Origin: JANQIV01 sp050117315 | Lineage (GTDB): Bacteria; Bacteroidota; Ignavibacteria; Ignavibacteriales; Melioribacteraceae | Direction: 5' to 3' | NCBI GenBank assembly: GCA_050117315.1 | Contig: JASFMY010000001.1 | Span: 1 to 64,000 of the forward strand | DNA length: 64,000 bases | Shown here: in pieces, positions 53,129-63,706 of the stretch | Layout of the letters: the number at the start of each line of letters is the position of its first letter | How positions within the stretch are numbered: position 1 is the stretch's first letter | Program-made: the position numbers and the translations under genes | Notes under the pieces: model-generated | Databases searched by the model: none | Seen by the model: the letters and a program-made list of their open reading frames with translations, nothing else | What the model was told of the DNA's origin: nothing

Positions 53129-56100
53129 TTAATAATTGACTTGTTCTATTATTACAGGACCAATTAAACCTGAAGACTGCAACGAACTTTGAGAATTATA
53201 AATATCAATTGGGGCCCATGTTATACGTTTATCTTTCGGTAGTTTGCTGTCACCGATTAACCTGTTCATCCAATTATTTACTACCGATATTTCTACTTTA
53301 TTCTTGCCCGTCTTCACAGCCTTCGTTATAGCAATCTTCCAAGGAGCTGTCCATATTCCGCCTACTTCTTGTCCGTTTACTTTTATTTTTGCTATTCCCG
53401 TTAACTTACCTATGTTTAGATAAATCTCTTTTCCTTCTTCAATGTTTTCTACATCCACCTCTGTTATATAAACGGCCTTCCCTGAGTAATATTTTATAGC
53501 GTCGTTATTCGAGCTTGTCCAATCAATTAACTTGTTGAATGTAACTGTTTCTCGTGGTCCGCCGAACTGGGGCTCAAACTGCACTTTCCATGGGCCTTCT
53601 ATGGTTAAAAGTTCCTGTGCTTTCGGGTAATTTGAACCGGTTGTTTTTTGTACTGCTTGTTCATTAACAAATACTATAAACGCACTTTCAAGTGCATCCA
53701 AGTTTAACGGAACAACAGTTGTTTTTTCTTTCGATGTATATTCCGGTAAATCTCGTACTGTACCGGTTACCGGATTCCATAACCGTGGTACTTTTCCGGT
53801 TACTCTAAATTCCGGTTTAATTGTTATCGCTTCTTCCGATTGATTTGATACAAAATATATTTCTCCATCCGCTACTTTTCTGTGAATAAACAACAATGGA
53901 TCTTCTTCTTTAACTTTACAATCAGGTATTACTTCAAGCATGTCAAATACTTCTTCCATGCTCATTCCACTCATTATCATTCCATTACCGACTTTTCTAT
54001 ACTTTATCGATTTGCCGTCTACTCCGCCCCATAGTTCCTTCGATAGTTCTTTTACTTTAATATCTGCTTGCGGATAGTTTTCTAAACTAGGTGACTTCTC
54101 CGGTGCCGGACCTAATACGACCAACCCTTCTTTTACCATTTCTAATATTTTTGTCAACAATTCCGGGCGCACGGTTTCTTGTTTTGGCAATACCAATACT
54201 CTATAACTCATACCGCTTTTTAATTTCAACCTACCATCTTCAACACTACTTTCTTCTCTTAATATCTCCCCGTTTATATAATCAAACGAATACCCTTTAG
54301 GTAACGGCGGATCACATACTCCGGTCATCTTCGGCGCGTCCTCCCCTATAAAATAAGCTGCATCCGCTACATACTTTCCTTGTTGAAGTACATAGTTACA
54401 TCGTTTTAGATAATCCACAAATATATCCATATCATAAAACCATGTGTTCTTACGATTAAATTCATTACCGAACCATGCATTCATCCCTGGATTTTTGTCT
54501 TCATAAGGTTGTTGAATATACACATGCAATAGCGTATTATTAATTCCTTCGGTAAAGAATCTATCACCACGTTGCTTCATTACCGCGGGATAACGTGAAA
54601 ACGGAGCCCCCGCACATGTAAACGATTCTGCCGATACTTTGCTCTTTCCATATATGTGTGCACATGAGGAAGCAGCTCGATTCTCTATGTTTCCTAAATC
54701 CCCTTCACTCCAAAACTCTCCGCCTATTTCATCCGATTGACCGCCGTACTGTAAAAACTCTCCAGGGAATCCCCAGTGTCCGTAGTTTTCCAACCACGTC
54801 GTTAAACCGTGTTTATTACTTACTTCTTTCAATCCACCTACATAATCATAAGCTACTTTGTCTGCAACTATACGGCGTAAGTCCCAAAGGAATCTATCCG
54901 ATACTTCTCTGCTTTTTACCACTTCACCTCTGAGCACCGGAATAAACGGAACCGGACTGTAACCATATGTTTGTTCAAATTCTTTAATAAATCCGTCAGT
55001 CCAATTTTGACCGCCTTTTTCATAACTGTCTTCTACAACTACTTTCCATGTCTTTCTATCTTCTGCCGGAATTCTTCTCAGTATCTCACCTAGAAATTGA
55101 TCGAAATGATACGCCACATGTTCTTTACTCATCTTGTCTACTTCTAATCCGGTTGCTTCCGGTGTTGCCGGTTCATTTACAACTCCGGTTGTTAACATCC
55201 CGGTTCTTTCAATCACCCATTTGCCTTCCGGCACATCCCAGCTAAGTGTACCGTCTTTCGACATATATGATGATATATCAATTATCTTTTCCGGATCTAT
55301 TACCATATTAGCTTTTTCGTCTTCCGGCTGGTCTTCCCACATATATATATCCCAATATGGTAATGGTGTTTGATACATCTTTGCTAGTGTTTTCTCAACA
55401 TATCTTTCTACTTTTACTCTTGATGATAATTCTATCTCTGCTATTCCACTATTATCCAAGACTTCACTAAATATTATTCGATATGACTTTGATACAGTTT
55501 TCGGAACAGATATTACTATCGGGCCATAGGGATCGAATCCAACAGTTATACTCGGATTCGTTCTATCGATTTCAAATTTCTTTAGTGAATTATACTTATT
55601 ACCTTTTTTAACAAATAGTTCCGCCCGGGCTTTTGTTGGGCTGTGAGATGTATAAACAGTGATGCTTCTTACTGTTTGTGCTTCTTCACTTTTAAAATCC
55701 ACTGTTAATTTTGAAGGTAAGGTTATATCTGTTGATTGTGATCCGTCTGCTATATTTTTGATATTACCTAGCCACGGAGTTGATTTTATTTCTGAACTAC
55801 TTACACTGATTACTTCCTCTAGTTTATCTATTGCCGGATATGCAATGATTTTTACATCTTGAAAATCTTCGCCCGGTGTTTCAAGCTTTGTCTCAATTTT
55901 ATTTGGACCTTCTACTATTATCTTTGACGAAGTTAGATAACGCATTGACTGACTTGGTTTGATCCACGGACCGCCCGACTGGCTCCATCCCGGTGAGTTG
56001 AATATGCCGATCTCTATCCCCAATTCTCCTGCACGTTTTAATGCTGCGTGTAATATGCCCCACCATTCGCCACTGAATATCTTAACCTTTCCATAAGGCG

Positions 56101-56365
56101 GTTCGCCGGGTCCTAAGCCTATATTACCTATAAATGCACGGTTAATCCCTACTGATTCCATTGCTTCAATATCTTTTATAACACCTTCTTTACTTATATT
56201 ATCCGATATCCAATACCAGTACACACTTGTTTGGATTGTATCCGGGACCTCCTTAAAATCTTTTTCGACTTGTGATATCTTTTTCTCTACTTCATGATTT
56301 GTACAATTTGAGAATAAGAATAGTGCAAAAGCAAACAAACCATAATACTTAAGATATTTTTTCAT
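53129..56365 (-). CDS. GH106 alpha-L-rhamnosidase lipoprotein
   Basis: The 1078-residue protein has a lipobox (LFSNC, Cys21). Its N-terminal barrel carries the GH106 signature VYWYWISDNISKEG, MESVGINRAFIGN and GIFNSPGWSQSGGPWIKP. Middle modules have EATGLEVDKMSKEHVAYHFD, WLENYGHWGFPGEFLQYGG, VSAESFTC and GMNAWFGNEFNR. The C-terminal galactose-binding-like domain (~930-1078) has GPWKVQFEPQFGGP and KVNGQEVGGIWTAPW. Length is normal for GH106. These inverting, calcium-dependent enzymes release terminal alpha-L-rhamnose from rhamnogalacturonan-like or algal glycans. Lipid anchoring places it in the envelope. This is the strongest indicator that the locus handles a rhamnose-containing polymer. Confidence 0.9.
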   Translation of the reverse strand: MKKYLKYYGLFAFALFLFSNCTNHEVEKKISQVEKDFKEVPDTIQTSVYWYWISDNISKEGVIKDIEAMESVGINRAFIGNIGLGPGEPPYGKVKIFSGEWWGILHAALKRAGELGIEIGIFNSPGWSQSGGPWIKPSQSMRYLTSSKIIVEGPNKIETKLETPGEDFQDVKIIAYPAIDKLEEVISVSSSEIKSTPWLGNIKNIADGSQSTDITLPSKLTVDFKSEEAQTVRSITVYTSHSPTKARAELFVKKGNKYNSLKKFEIDRTNPSITVGFDPYGPIVISVPKTVSKSYRIIFSEVLDNSGIAEIELSSRVKVERYVEKTLAKMYQTPLPYWDIYMWEDQPEDEKANMVIDPEKIIDISSYMSKDGTLSWDVPEGKWVIERTGMLTTGVVNEPATPEATGLEVDKMSKEHVAYHFDQFLGEILRRIPAEDRKTWKVVVEDSYEKGGQNWTDGFIKEFEQTYGYSPVPFIPVLRGEVVKSREVSDRFLWDLRRIVADKVAYDYVGGLKEVSNKHGLTTWLENYGHWGFPGEFLQYGGQSDEIGGEFWSEGDLGNIENRAASSCAHIYGKSKVSAESFTCAGAPFSRYPAVMKQRGDRFFTEGINNTLLHVYIQQPYEDKNPGMNAWFGNEFNRKNTWFYDMDIFVDYLKRCNYVLQQGKYVADAAYFIGEDAPKMTGVCDPPLPKGYSFDYINGEILREESSVEDGRLKLKSGMSYRVLVLPKQETVRPELLTKILEMVKEGLVVLGPAPEKSPSLENYPQADIKVKELSKELWGGVDGKSIKYRKVGNGMIMSGMSMEEVFDMLEVIPDCKVKEEDPLLFIHRKVADGEIYFVSNQSEEAITIKPEFRVTGKVPRLWNPVTGTVRDLPEYTSKEKTTVVPLNLDALESAFIVFVNEQAVQKTTGSNYPKAQELLTIEGPWKVQFEPQFGGPRETVTFNKLIDWTSSNNDAIKYYSGKAVYITEVDVENIEEGKEIYLNIGKLTGIAKIKVNGQEVGGIWTAPWKIAITKAVKTGKNKVEISVVNNWMNRLIGDSKLPKDKRITWAPIDIYNSQSSLQSSGLIGPVIIEQVNY

Positions 56366-56492
56366 TTTTTATCCTATTTTATCTAAATATTTTTTGGAAG
56401 ATCAATATTACTATATAAGACTGAATAATAGCACGAAACTATAATTTATCGTTCACAAAATTATATAGTGTTCTTGACTAAAACCGCTTTTT

Positions 56493-57795
56493 TTACCATT
56501 TATATAACTCACAATTATCATCTTCCCAATAATGAATTAGCTTCCAATCACCTAATTGATGAAGGATCGCCGCCTTGGTTACCGTAATGAGGATAGTGCC
56601 AATAGAGAGGCCTTTCAGCTATTTCATTGCCTTTTAATAATGGAACTAAGCTTACACCGTCAACATGTTCTTCCGGTAAAAGATTCACACCTATAAGATC
56701 TAATATAGTTGGGTAAAAATCTGTACCGGTAACAGGTGTGTTACAAGATTTCACATCATTATCGAGCCAAGGAACATATATAAAATAAGGTTCTCTAATA
56801 CCGGCTTCCCATTGATAACCTTTGCCTCCGCGGTACGGTAAATTTGAAGTAGCATAATCATCCCCGGAAGAAACGCCACCATTATCAGATGTGAAAATAA
56901 CAATTGTGTTATCTGCTATACCATTATCTTCAAGACACTTTAATACTATTCCCACAGCATCGTCCATACTTTCAACCAAACCGGCATAGTTCGGATTATC
57001 CTGAATCCGTCTTATCGGCATCCGCTTTTCCATCTTAAAACCTTTCTCCGGCAAATCCATTCCAGCTGCTTTGTTACTATATTTCTCCCATTTCTCTTTG
57101 GAAGTTTGTATTGGACAATGAACAGCATAAAAAGATAAAAAAGCGAAGAAGGTTGAGTCCTTATTATTATCTATAAAATTTTCAACTTCACTCGCCAAAC
57201 GCATCTGAAGATTTTCACCTTCAGGCCCATCTTCTAATGTCGGAATATAATAAGGAGAGAAAAAGCTTCTAACCATTCCCGAAAAAAAGCCGCCGATATT
57301 ATAATCAAATCCATGATCTTCCGGATACGAACCTATATCACCCAAATGCCATTTGCCGGCTAAAAATGTTTTATAACCGTTTTGTTTTAATGCTTCCGGT
57401 AATGTTGTTAGCTCACTTTTTAATTCAGGTTGATAACCGGCAGGAAGAAGTTTTGTGTGTCTTCCGTTTTCTCTCCATGTTTCTCCGAATTTTGCTCCAA
57501 GGTAATCTGTTATGCCGTGGCGAGCTGTAAATTGTCCGCTCATTATACTTGCTCGAGACGGACTGCATACAGGAGCTGCAGCGTAACCGTTTGTAAATAC
57601 AACTGATTTATCGTGAAGTTTATCAATGTTTGGAGTTTCATAGAAATCACTTCCGGAACATCCCAAATCTTTTAGACCAAGATCATCAACTAATATAAAC
57701 AATACATTAGGCTTTTGTTTTACTTTTTCACTTTTATAACACCCACATCCTAAATTGATTAGTATGGCAAGAATCAGCACCCTAAATAATTTCAT
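56493..57795 (-). pseudogene. Arylsulfatase-family lipoprotein with frameshifted, shortened C-terminus
   Basis: The main frame encodes 415 residues: lipobox (LGCGC), metal-binding VDDLG, formylglycine motif Cys77-Ser-Pro-Ser-Arg81, LAGKWHLG and VIFTSDNGG, so the catalytic core of an S1-type sulfatase is complete. It ends GNQGGDPSSIR at a TGA. A one-base shift restores the family's normal continuation, GDWKLIHYWEDDNCELYKW, to a stop at 56,493. The usual last 60-80 residues beyond ELYN-L are absent. The enzyme may still be active or may be decaying. It would remove sulfate esters from the polysaccharide; a formylglycine-generating enzyme must be encoded elsewhere. Confidence 0.8.
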
Positions 57796-57826
57796 TTTTT
57801 TGCTCTCCTAGGCTTTTCTATAAGTT

Positions 57827-59239
57827 TTATTTAGCCGATTCCTTTAGTCTTCTATACTTTCCACGGTACTTATTAAGAATTGAATCATATTTTGTATCTA
57901 GAGCAAGATTATTTCTTTCATCCGGATCATCTTCAATATTAAACAACCATTCATATTTCGGTTCACTTTCAGTAAATACCATGTATTTGTAAGGCGGAGA
58001 AACAATACCTTCCGATTTGGGAATAGTAGGAATTTCAACCGTATGTTCGTAGAAAAATTCCTTGCGCCATTCGTCGGCATCATTTAACAAATTCAATAAA
58101 TTTTTACCATGCATTTGTTTTGGTATACTAATACCCGCTAAAGCGAGAATAGTCGGCGCAATATCAATATTCAATGAAATATTAGGGAACCTTTTACCTC
58201 GTTTGCTCTTTGGTAAACGAGGATCATAAATAAACAAGGGTGTTCTGATTGATGGTTCATGTCCGTACCATTTTCCAGCCATTTGGTGTTCACCAAGATA
58301 CATTCCGTTATCACCGGTAAAAACAATTATAGTATTGTCGGCAATATTAAGTTCTTTCAATTGTTTCATCATACTGCCCAGAACATCGTCAACACCGGTT
58401 ATTAAACGGTAATAATTTTTCATTGATATTTGAAATAATTCGGGTGTTGCAAATCTTTTCTTCCAACGAATTCTTGATTCATTATTTTCTTTGAAGAATT
58501 CAGGGAAAGATTCCCAATCACTGTCTTCTGAATTTATAGGCTCATCAAATTCAACATCTTCATACAAATCTTCATAACGAAATTGATAAATAAACTCTTC
58601 TCCGGGAGGATTTCCATCTTGACAATGCGGAGCTTTGAAGCTAACCGAAAGACAAAAGGGTTCTTCTTTGCCGAATTCATTAATAAAGTATTCAATTTGT
58701 TTTTTGCATCTATCCGTATCATGAATAATATTGCCGTCGACATCCTCGTTCAAATAGTCCGGTTGATGGCCTTCGGCAATTCCCCAGTAATCGAAATATT
58801 CTTTAGGTTGGTTTTCTATTCCCACTCCATACTTACCGGCAAAACCTATTTTATATCCGGCCTTTTTTAGCAGTAACGGGTATGTATACTGTAATGCCTC
58901 ATCGCTTAAGGACGAATTAAAATCATTAATTTTATGACGGGATGTATATTGACCCGTAAGAATACTTGCCCGGCTTGCGCAACATATTGAAGTAGTAACA
59001 TAATTGTTGGTAAATAGTAATCCGTTATTAGCCAAATAATCCATGTTAGGTGTTTGAATAATTTTATTCCCCATTACACCCATTGTATCCCAACGTTGAT
59101 CATCCGTTACAATAAAAATTATATTAGGCTTACTTTTAATATCTTGTGCCTTGATAACAGATTGAAGTAAACCAGGCATAGCCATACTAGCTACACCTAC
59201 TGTTTTTACAAAGTCTCTTCTTGTAATCGTGTTTTTCAT
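57827..59239 (-). CDS. Secreted sulfatase with twin-arginine signal
   Basis: The 470-residue protein begins with TRRDFVKTVG and a hydrophobic stretch, a Tat-type signal. The sulfatase core has VTDDQRWDT (metal site), formylglycine motif Cys86-Cys-Ala-Ser-Arg90, GFAGKYGVG, APHCQDG and VFTGDNGMYLGEH, and ends in the family's GKYRRLKE-like helix after WLFNIEDDPDERNNLA. It is full-length S1 type. Tat export would fit folding with metal in the cytoplasm. It is encoded 31 bases from the second sulfatase gene, forming a pair suited to removing two differently placed sulfates. Positional specificity cannot be read from the sequence. Confidence 0.9.
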   Translation of the reverse strand: MKNTITRRDFVKTVGVASMAMPGLLQSVIKAQDIKSKPNIIFIVTDDQRWDTMGVMGNKIIQTPNMDYLANNGLLFTNNYVTTSICCASRASILTGQYTSRHKINDFNSSLSDEALQYTYPLLLKKAGYKIGFAGKYGVGIENQPKEYFDYWGIAEGHQPDYLNEDVDGNIIHDTDRCKKQIEYFINEFGKEEPFCLSVSFKAPHCQDGNPPGEEFIYQFRYEDLYEDVEFDEPINSEDSDWESFPEFFKENNESRIRWKKRFATPELFQISMKNYYRLITGVDDVLGSMMKQLKELNIADNTIIVFTGDNGMYLGEHQMAGKWYGHEPSIRTPLFIYDPRLPKSKRGKRFPNISLNIDIAPTILALAGISIPKQMHGKNLLNLLNDADEWRKEFFYEHTVEIPTIPKSEGIVSPPYKYMVFTESEPKYEWLFNIEDDPDERNNLALDTKYDSILNKYRGKYRRLKESAK

Positions 59240-59337
59240 TTAACTATCCTAAAACCTCATTAAAATTTACAGGTGATTTTTTAAATCTAACAAAGAAAGA
59301 TTAACAGACCTTTACAATGAATAAAAAAGACATTGCT

Positions 59338-61491
59338 CTATTGCAGTATGAGTTGAGTAAAACTGAATGCCCCGGCATTAACCTGTATCGAATCTTCCAG
59401 TTCTAAGCCGGATAATGTTTGGGTTTGCTTATTAATAGATTCAGGTAATTCCATAGTATTCATAGCATGAGAATCGGCACTCATTACAATCTTATCAACA
59501 GAATTAAACGTCTTACCCAATTGACTAATATCTATATTTACTACCTTATCTTCCAACGTACGGTTTAGCACATAAAGTACCAACCGTGATTTATTTTTCG
59601 ACCAGACAGCCTGCACGACATATTCCGAGTTGCCCCTTGGTTTGTAATCTTTTATAACCAACGGCCAGGCAGCAGGTGAATTTGACAATAGATGAAGAGC
59701 CTCGCCGGCAGCAGATATAAACGCTCCTTCTTTTGGTGTATTGATTGCACACTGGTTATGAGTGTTAGCCAAATTATTAAAATTCACATACCAAACATTA
59801 CCTCCTCTTCGCTGAAAAGCCAAATAATCTTTCAATACATTCATTGCATAAAACCATTTACTAAATTGAAAAGATTTATTTGTACCACGTTCAGCCGAGT
59901 TATCACTAAAGTTTATCTTACCATCCATAAAAAGTTTTTCAGTATTGCAGTAAGCAATAAAGCGGCCGGTTTTATTTTCATATTCACGAAGTTTTCTTAG
60001 CATTTCATCAAGTCCTTCGTCAGTATCTCTTCGATCAGCAAGAAAATCAATATCTTCACCGCAAATTTTGAGCATTTGGGGTAAAACAGAACCATACTCA
60101 TCTCCACTTGGACGCTTACCATATGTTACCATACCAATCTTAATAGTAGGATCTACAGCCTTCATTGCCTCTGAATAGACTTTAACGGCTTCGGCATACT
60201 CTTCTGGCGAAAACCAACGATAAACTTCATTGTCTAACTCCCAGTAACGAATACCGAAAGGCTGAGTATAACCATGTTCATGTCTTAAATTAGCCATAGG
60301 ATGAGTTCCTACAGGAAGGTTGCAATATGCTACTAAGTCAGCAGCTTCTTTAGCTCCTTTTTCAATATCAGTAAATTGTGGGAATTCGAATCCCATCTTC
60401 CAACCTGTTCCATCATCCCAACGGTGATCCCATTCTTCTTTTAAAGGATGATAAACATTAACACAATACATCATTTCCGAACCAACCGATTTACAAAGCT
60501 GAACATATTCAGCTACACCAACATCATTATAATTAAGCCCGCCCCAAAAATATGACGGCTGAGGTTTTCTTTCGTCGTATGGGCCAATTCCATCTTTCCA
60601 ATCGTAAAAAGAAGCGAAGCATCCTCCAGGGAAACGAATAACACCAGGTTTTATATAATCCGTAACGGCAACAGCTTCGGGACGCCATCCTCCAATAGTA
60701 TTCTTTGGCATAAACGATAAAGCATCCATCTCAACTTTTGTTCCGCCTGGTATCCATAGTGAAAATGTGGCGCGTCCCGTATATTTTTTATTGTAAAAGA
60801 TAAACTCGTTTACTTGAAATGAATCTTTAGAATCTACTTGAAAAGGAACCGTAACAAGAGGCGTATTCCATTCTCCTTCTTTATACATGCGCAATTCAAC
60901 ATTAGCCGGCGCATCACTTGTTTTGAAATGTCCTCTGAACATATAACTACTTCTTGCGTTTAGAAATTTACCTTCTTGAGCAACTGCCGCGGGAGAACTT
61001 CCTTTATTTTCAATTAACAAGTAATGATCTCCATGAATACCGCCTTTGTCTTGACTTAAATAAACAGAACTTTTGGGAGTTTCTGTTATAAAGAAAGTAC
61101 TATTATCATCAATCGGAAGGTTCCCTATTTTGCCGGGACCGGGAAACCATGCATTGTGTTCGTAACCGCTATGATGCCACTCCTCCAAAGTCCAGTCTGT
61201 TTTATAACCTTTGTCCCAATCTTTATCATCATAATAAAGATCAAACCAAGAAATATTTATTTTCTTATACGGAACGAATTTTTCAAAACTTCTATTCCAT
61301 AACATCTCTCCCCATATGGATTCAACCTGTATTCCGTAACCTAATTCTATAAAATTACTATACAGCAGCGGACTGATTGGTTTTTCTACACCAATTTCAT
61401 TTGTAACAACAAAATTATCTGTCTCTTGTGCATATAGTCTATAAATATTTAATAAGCATAATATGGTAACAAGGTATACGTACTTACTCAT
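59338..61491 (-). CDS. GH51-like alpha-L-arabinofuranosidase
   Basis: The 717-residue protein has a signal peptide (ending LYAQ, ~22) and an N-terminal beta region with a CBM-like insert (~115-260). The TIM barrel has IRFPGGCFASFYDWKDGIGP, RYWELDNEVYRW (acid/base Glu422) and YCNTEK (nucleophile Glu518, a variant of the usual WTE-type strand). A C-terminal beta-sandwich ends FSFTQLIL. This matches retaining GH51-type arabinofuranosidases, though the ELDNE replaces the commoner EIGNE. It would trim arabinose or a related pentose in the periplasm or outside. It lies in the same unit as the sulfatases. Confidence 0.8.
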   Translation of the reverse strand: MSKYVYLVTILCLLNIYRLYAQETDNFVVTNEIGVEKPISPLLYSNFIELGYGIQVESIWGEMLWNRSFEKFVPYKKINISWFDLYYDDKDWDKGYKTDWTLEEWHHSGYEHNAWFPGPGKIGNLPIDDNSTFFITETPKSSVYLSQDKGGIHGDHYLLIENKGSSPAAVAQEGKFLNARSSYMFRGHFKTSDAPANVELRMYKEGEWNTPLVTVPFQVDSKDSFQVNEFIFYNKKYTGRATFSLWIPGGTKVEMDALSFMPKNTIGGWRPEAVAVTDYIKPGVIRFPGGCFASFYDWKDGIGPYDERKPQPSYFWGGLNYNDVGVAEYVQLCKSVGSEMMYCVNVYHPLKEEWDHRWDDGTGWKMGFEFPQFTDIEKGAKEAADLVAYCNLPVGTHPMANLRHEHGYTQPFGIRYWELDNEVYRWFSPEEYAEAVKVYSEAMKAVDPTIKIGMVTYGKRPSGDEYGSVLPQMLKICGEDIDFLADRRDTDEGLDEMLRKLREYENKTGRFIAYCNTEKLFMDGKINFSDNSAERGTNKSFQFSKWFYAMNVLKDYLAFQRRGGNVWYVNFNNLANTHNQCAINTPKEGAFISAAGEALHLLSNSPAAWPLVIKDYKPRGNSEYVVQAVWSKNKSRLVLYVLNRTLEDKVVNIDISQLGKTFNSVDKIVMSADSHAMNTMELPESINKQTQTLSGLELEDSIQVNAGAFSFTQLILQ

Positions 61492-61634
61492 TATTTGCCT
61501 CTAATTTTATTGAAGATATACCATAAATTACTCGGTAAATCCTATTACTCTGAAACATTTTAAATAATATTTAAGAATAGACAGCTCCAAGCTAGGCGTT
61601 GGAATTAAATATCAACAAAAAGTTTTGTTTTCCT

Positions 61635-63620
61635 TCATTCATAAACACGTAAGCAGTCCAATGCAATTCTTCCATTCTTAGCTTTAATTACTAATGCATT
61701 TTTATCTTGCGGTAAAGAAAACATCGAGTATACTATTTTACTTTTTTCCGGTTTATCTGAATGAAGATTTATCTCACCTATTTTTTCACCATTTAATATC
61801 AGTTCCGCAATCCCAAGCTCCGGTAAGCTAGGTGAGTATAACTCGAATCCCTGTCCTTTAAAGTTCCACTTGCCCCAGCCAGTATTTATTTTCGAAACAA
61901 CTCCGCATTTGTACCGGAATAATGTATCGTCTTCCCTTAATTCCCAATCTTTCTTCATATTTGAACCGGAACCTAGTAAGCCTTCAGTATAAAGCCATGA
62001 AGAATAGCCTTTTCGGTTTTCACCATTTACAACAAAGAATTCCATTTCAATACCTGAACGTTCCATCGCGAATAAACCTAAGCGTCCCCAGTCTGTATTT
62101 TTTAATTTGCCATTCCATACCAATTTTTTATCAAGATATATAAATGTCTCTTGATTCTCAGTAGTAATCTTCAGATCAGTTTTATCACCTTTAGCAAAGT
62201 TACCTTTACTTATTGTATTTGTTTTACCTGTATGATTTACACTTAACAACATCCATTGAGATTCATTAAGCTCAAGCCTATTGTGGGAGGTAAACATTAA
62301 TTCATGCAATACCGAACCAGCCATAGGATAATTGGGCCCTACTGGAGCTAAATAGTTCATAGCAAAAGAAACCGTACCGTAATATGAAAATTCCGCATGA
62401 ACTTCAGGGTGTTGATAAAAATTAGGAATTGTAGTAAAAGACGGGCCTTCGTGACCGGTTAATACAAAACCTTTTTCTTTATGTATTTTATCCCAAGAAA
62501 CAGATGCGAGATTTATCGTTCCTAAGTTATTTGGATCTCGACTGGGGAACATTACTTTGAATTTTCCTTTATCGTCAATCACTCCAGAAAATGTCTGGCC
62601 CCAAATACCGGCATATTCATTTTCTACATTTAAACTATGCCACAGTGAACCTTCATACATCATTTCCCATTTGTCAGGATTCATTACATCTTCCGATGAT
62701 ACTTTTAGCATACACTGAAAATTTCTATTTGCCGCAACTGATGTAGATGGAGCGTATATATTATCGTTATGTTGAAAAGCCGGGAAGTATTCTAATAAAG
62801 GAGGGTAATAATAGTCTCCTTCACATCCACGGATTAATACCGGTTCCGACCAAGGGCCTTCGGGACTAGGTGCTGAAATAGCAAACAATCCCCAACTATA
62901 ATATCCCTCGGAATCCATCATATACAAAATCACCCATTGATCTTTTACTTTTAAAAGAGTACCCGCATAACAACGGTTATATTTTCCGAACAAAGGGTCT
63001 TCATTAAACAATTGGTTCGACAATACAATTTTCTTCAAGGTAAAAGGCCCTTCCGGTGCATCTGCAACAGATAAAAGCAAGCCTCCATGTTTTCTTTTAA
63101 CAGGATGCCAGTCATATTCGGTTGTTCCAAAACCTGTAACCATATAATACTTACCATCATCATAAACTATAGCCGCATCCCTCGAAGACATAATTGGTTT
63201 TTCTTCTCCTTCAAGTACTACTTCATCATAATTGTAAATAGGACCTAACCGTTCCCATGAGTTCCCTTCATCACTAGAACAATAAACCACTATTGTTTTA
63301 TCGATAATGATTGATTTACCGGGAGGCATTGCATAACCATAATAATATTCAGACACATATATGTATTCATCACTCGATACGGGATCTTTAAAATAATATC
63401 CATTAACAGGCCACTCAAAAGGAGTACTGCCTCTTTCGAGGGGATTATTTTCATTCCTTTCAAAATCGTCAAATGACGGATCACCCAATACAGAATGCCT
63501 AAGCCAGGAATCTTTATTTTCCAGCAATGCAAAATCCATTTCCTCTTCTTTAGATTTGGTACACGATAAAAGCAAGAAGATAATAGTGACAATCAATAAA
63601 CGGATTTCCGGTTTCCTCAT
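61635..63620 (-). CDS. GH43/GH32-type beta-propeller lipoprotein
   Basis: The 661-residue protein has a lipobox (LLLSC, Cys20). A five-bladed propeller region (~40-400) follows, with GYYFKDPVSSDEYIYVS, VVYCSSDEGNSWERLG, SRDAAIVYDDGKYYMVTG, GPFTLKKIV, KVKDQWVILYMMDS and GPWSEPVLI. A jelly-roll concanavalin-like module (~420-560) and a last beta module complete it. The blade pattern is of the clan F/J glycosidases (GH43, GH32, GH130-like). The three acids are not certain, Asp in SRDAA being one candidate. The target is probably a furanose or pyranose side chain. It is encoded just downstream of another propeller gene (63,707 onwards). Confidence 0.75.
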   Translation of the reverse strand: MRKPEIRLLIVTIIFLLLSCTKSKEEEMDFALLENKDSWLRHSVLGDPSFDDFERNENNPLERGSTPFEWPVNGYYFKDPVSSDEYIYVSEYYYGYAMPPGKSIIIDKTIVVYCSSDEGNSWERLGPIYNYDEVVLEGEEKPIMSSRDAAIVYDDGKYYMVTGFGTTEYDWHPVKRKHGGLLLSVADAPEGPFTLKKIVLSNQLFNEDPLFGKYNRCYAGTLLKVKDQWVILYMMDSEGYYSWGLFAISAPSPEGPWSEPVLIRGCEGDYYYPPLLEYFPAFQHNDNIYAPSTSVAANRNFQCMLKVSSEDVMNPDKWEMMYEGSLWHSLNVENEYAGIWGQTFSGVIDDKGKFKVMFPSRDPNNLGTINLASVSWDKIHKEKGFVLTGHEGPSFTTIPNFYQHPEVHAEFSYYGTVSFAMNYLAPVGPNYPMAGSVLHELMFTSHNRLELNESQWMLLSVNHTGKTNTISKGNFAKGDKTDLKITTENQETFIYLDKKLVWNGKLKNTDWGRLGLFAMERSGIEMEFFVVNGENRKGYSSWLYTEGLLGSGSNMKKDWELREDDTLFRYKCGVVSKINTGWGKWNFKGQGFELYSPSLPELGIAELILNGEKIGEINLHSDKPEKSKIVYSMFSLPQDKNALVIKAKNGRIALDCLRVYE

Positions 63621-63706
63621 GTTTTACATCTTATCTTTTTATATTAATGAGTAATCTTATCTATGAAGTTTGTGTTACTTTAGAGCTAATGATATGTACT
63701 ACTAAA

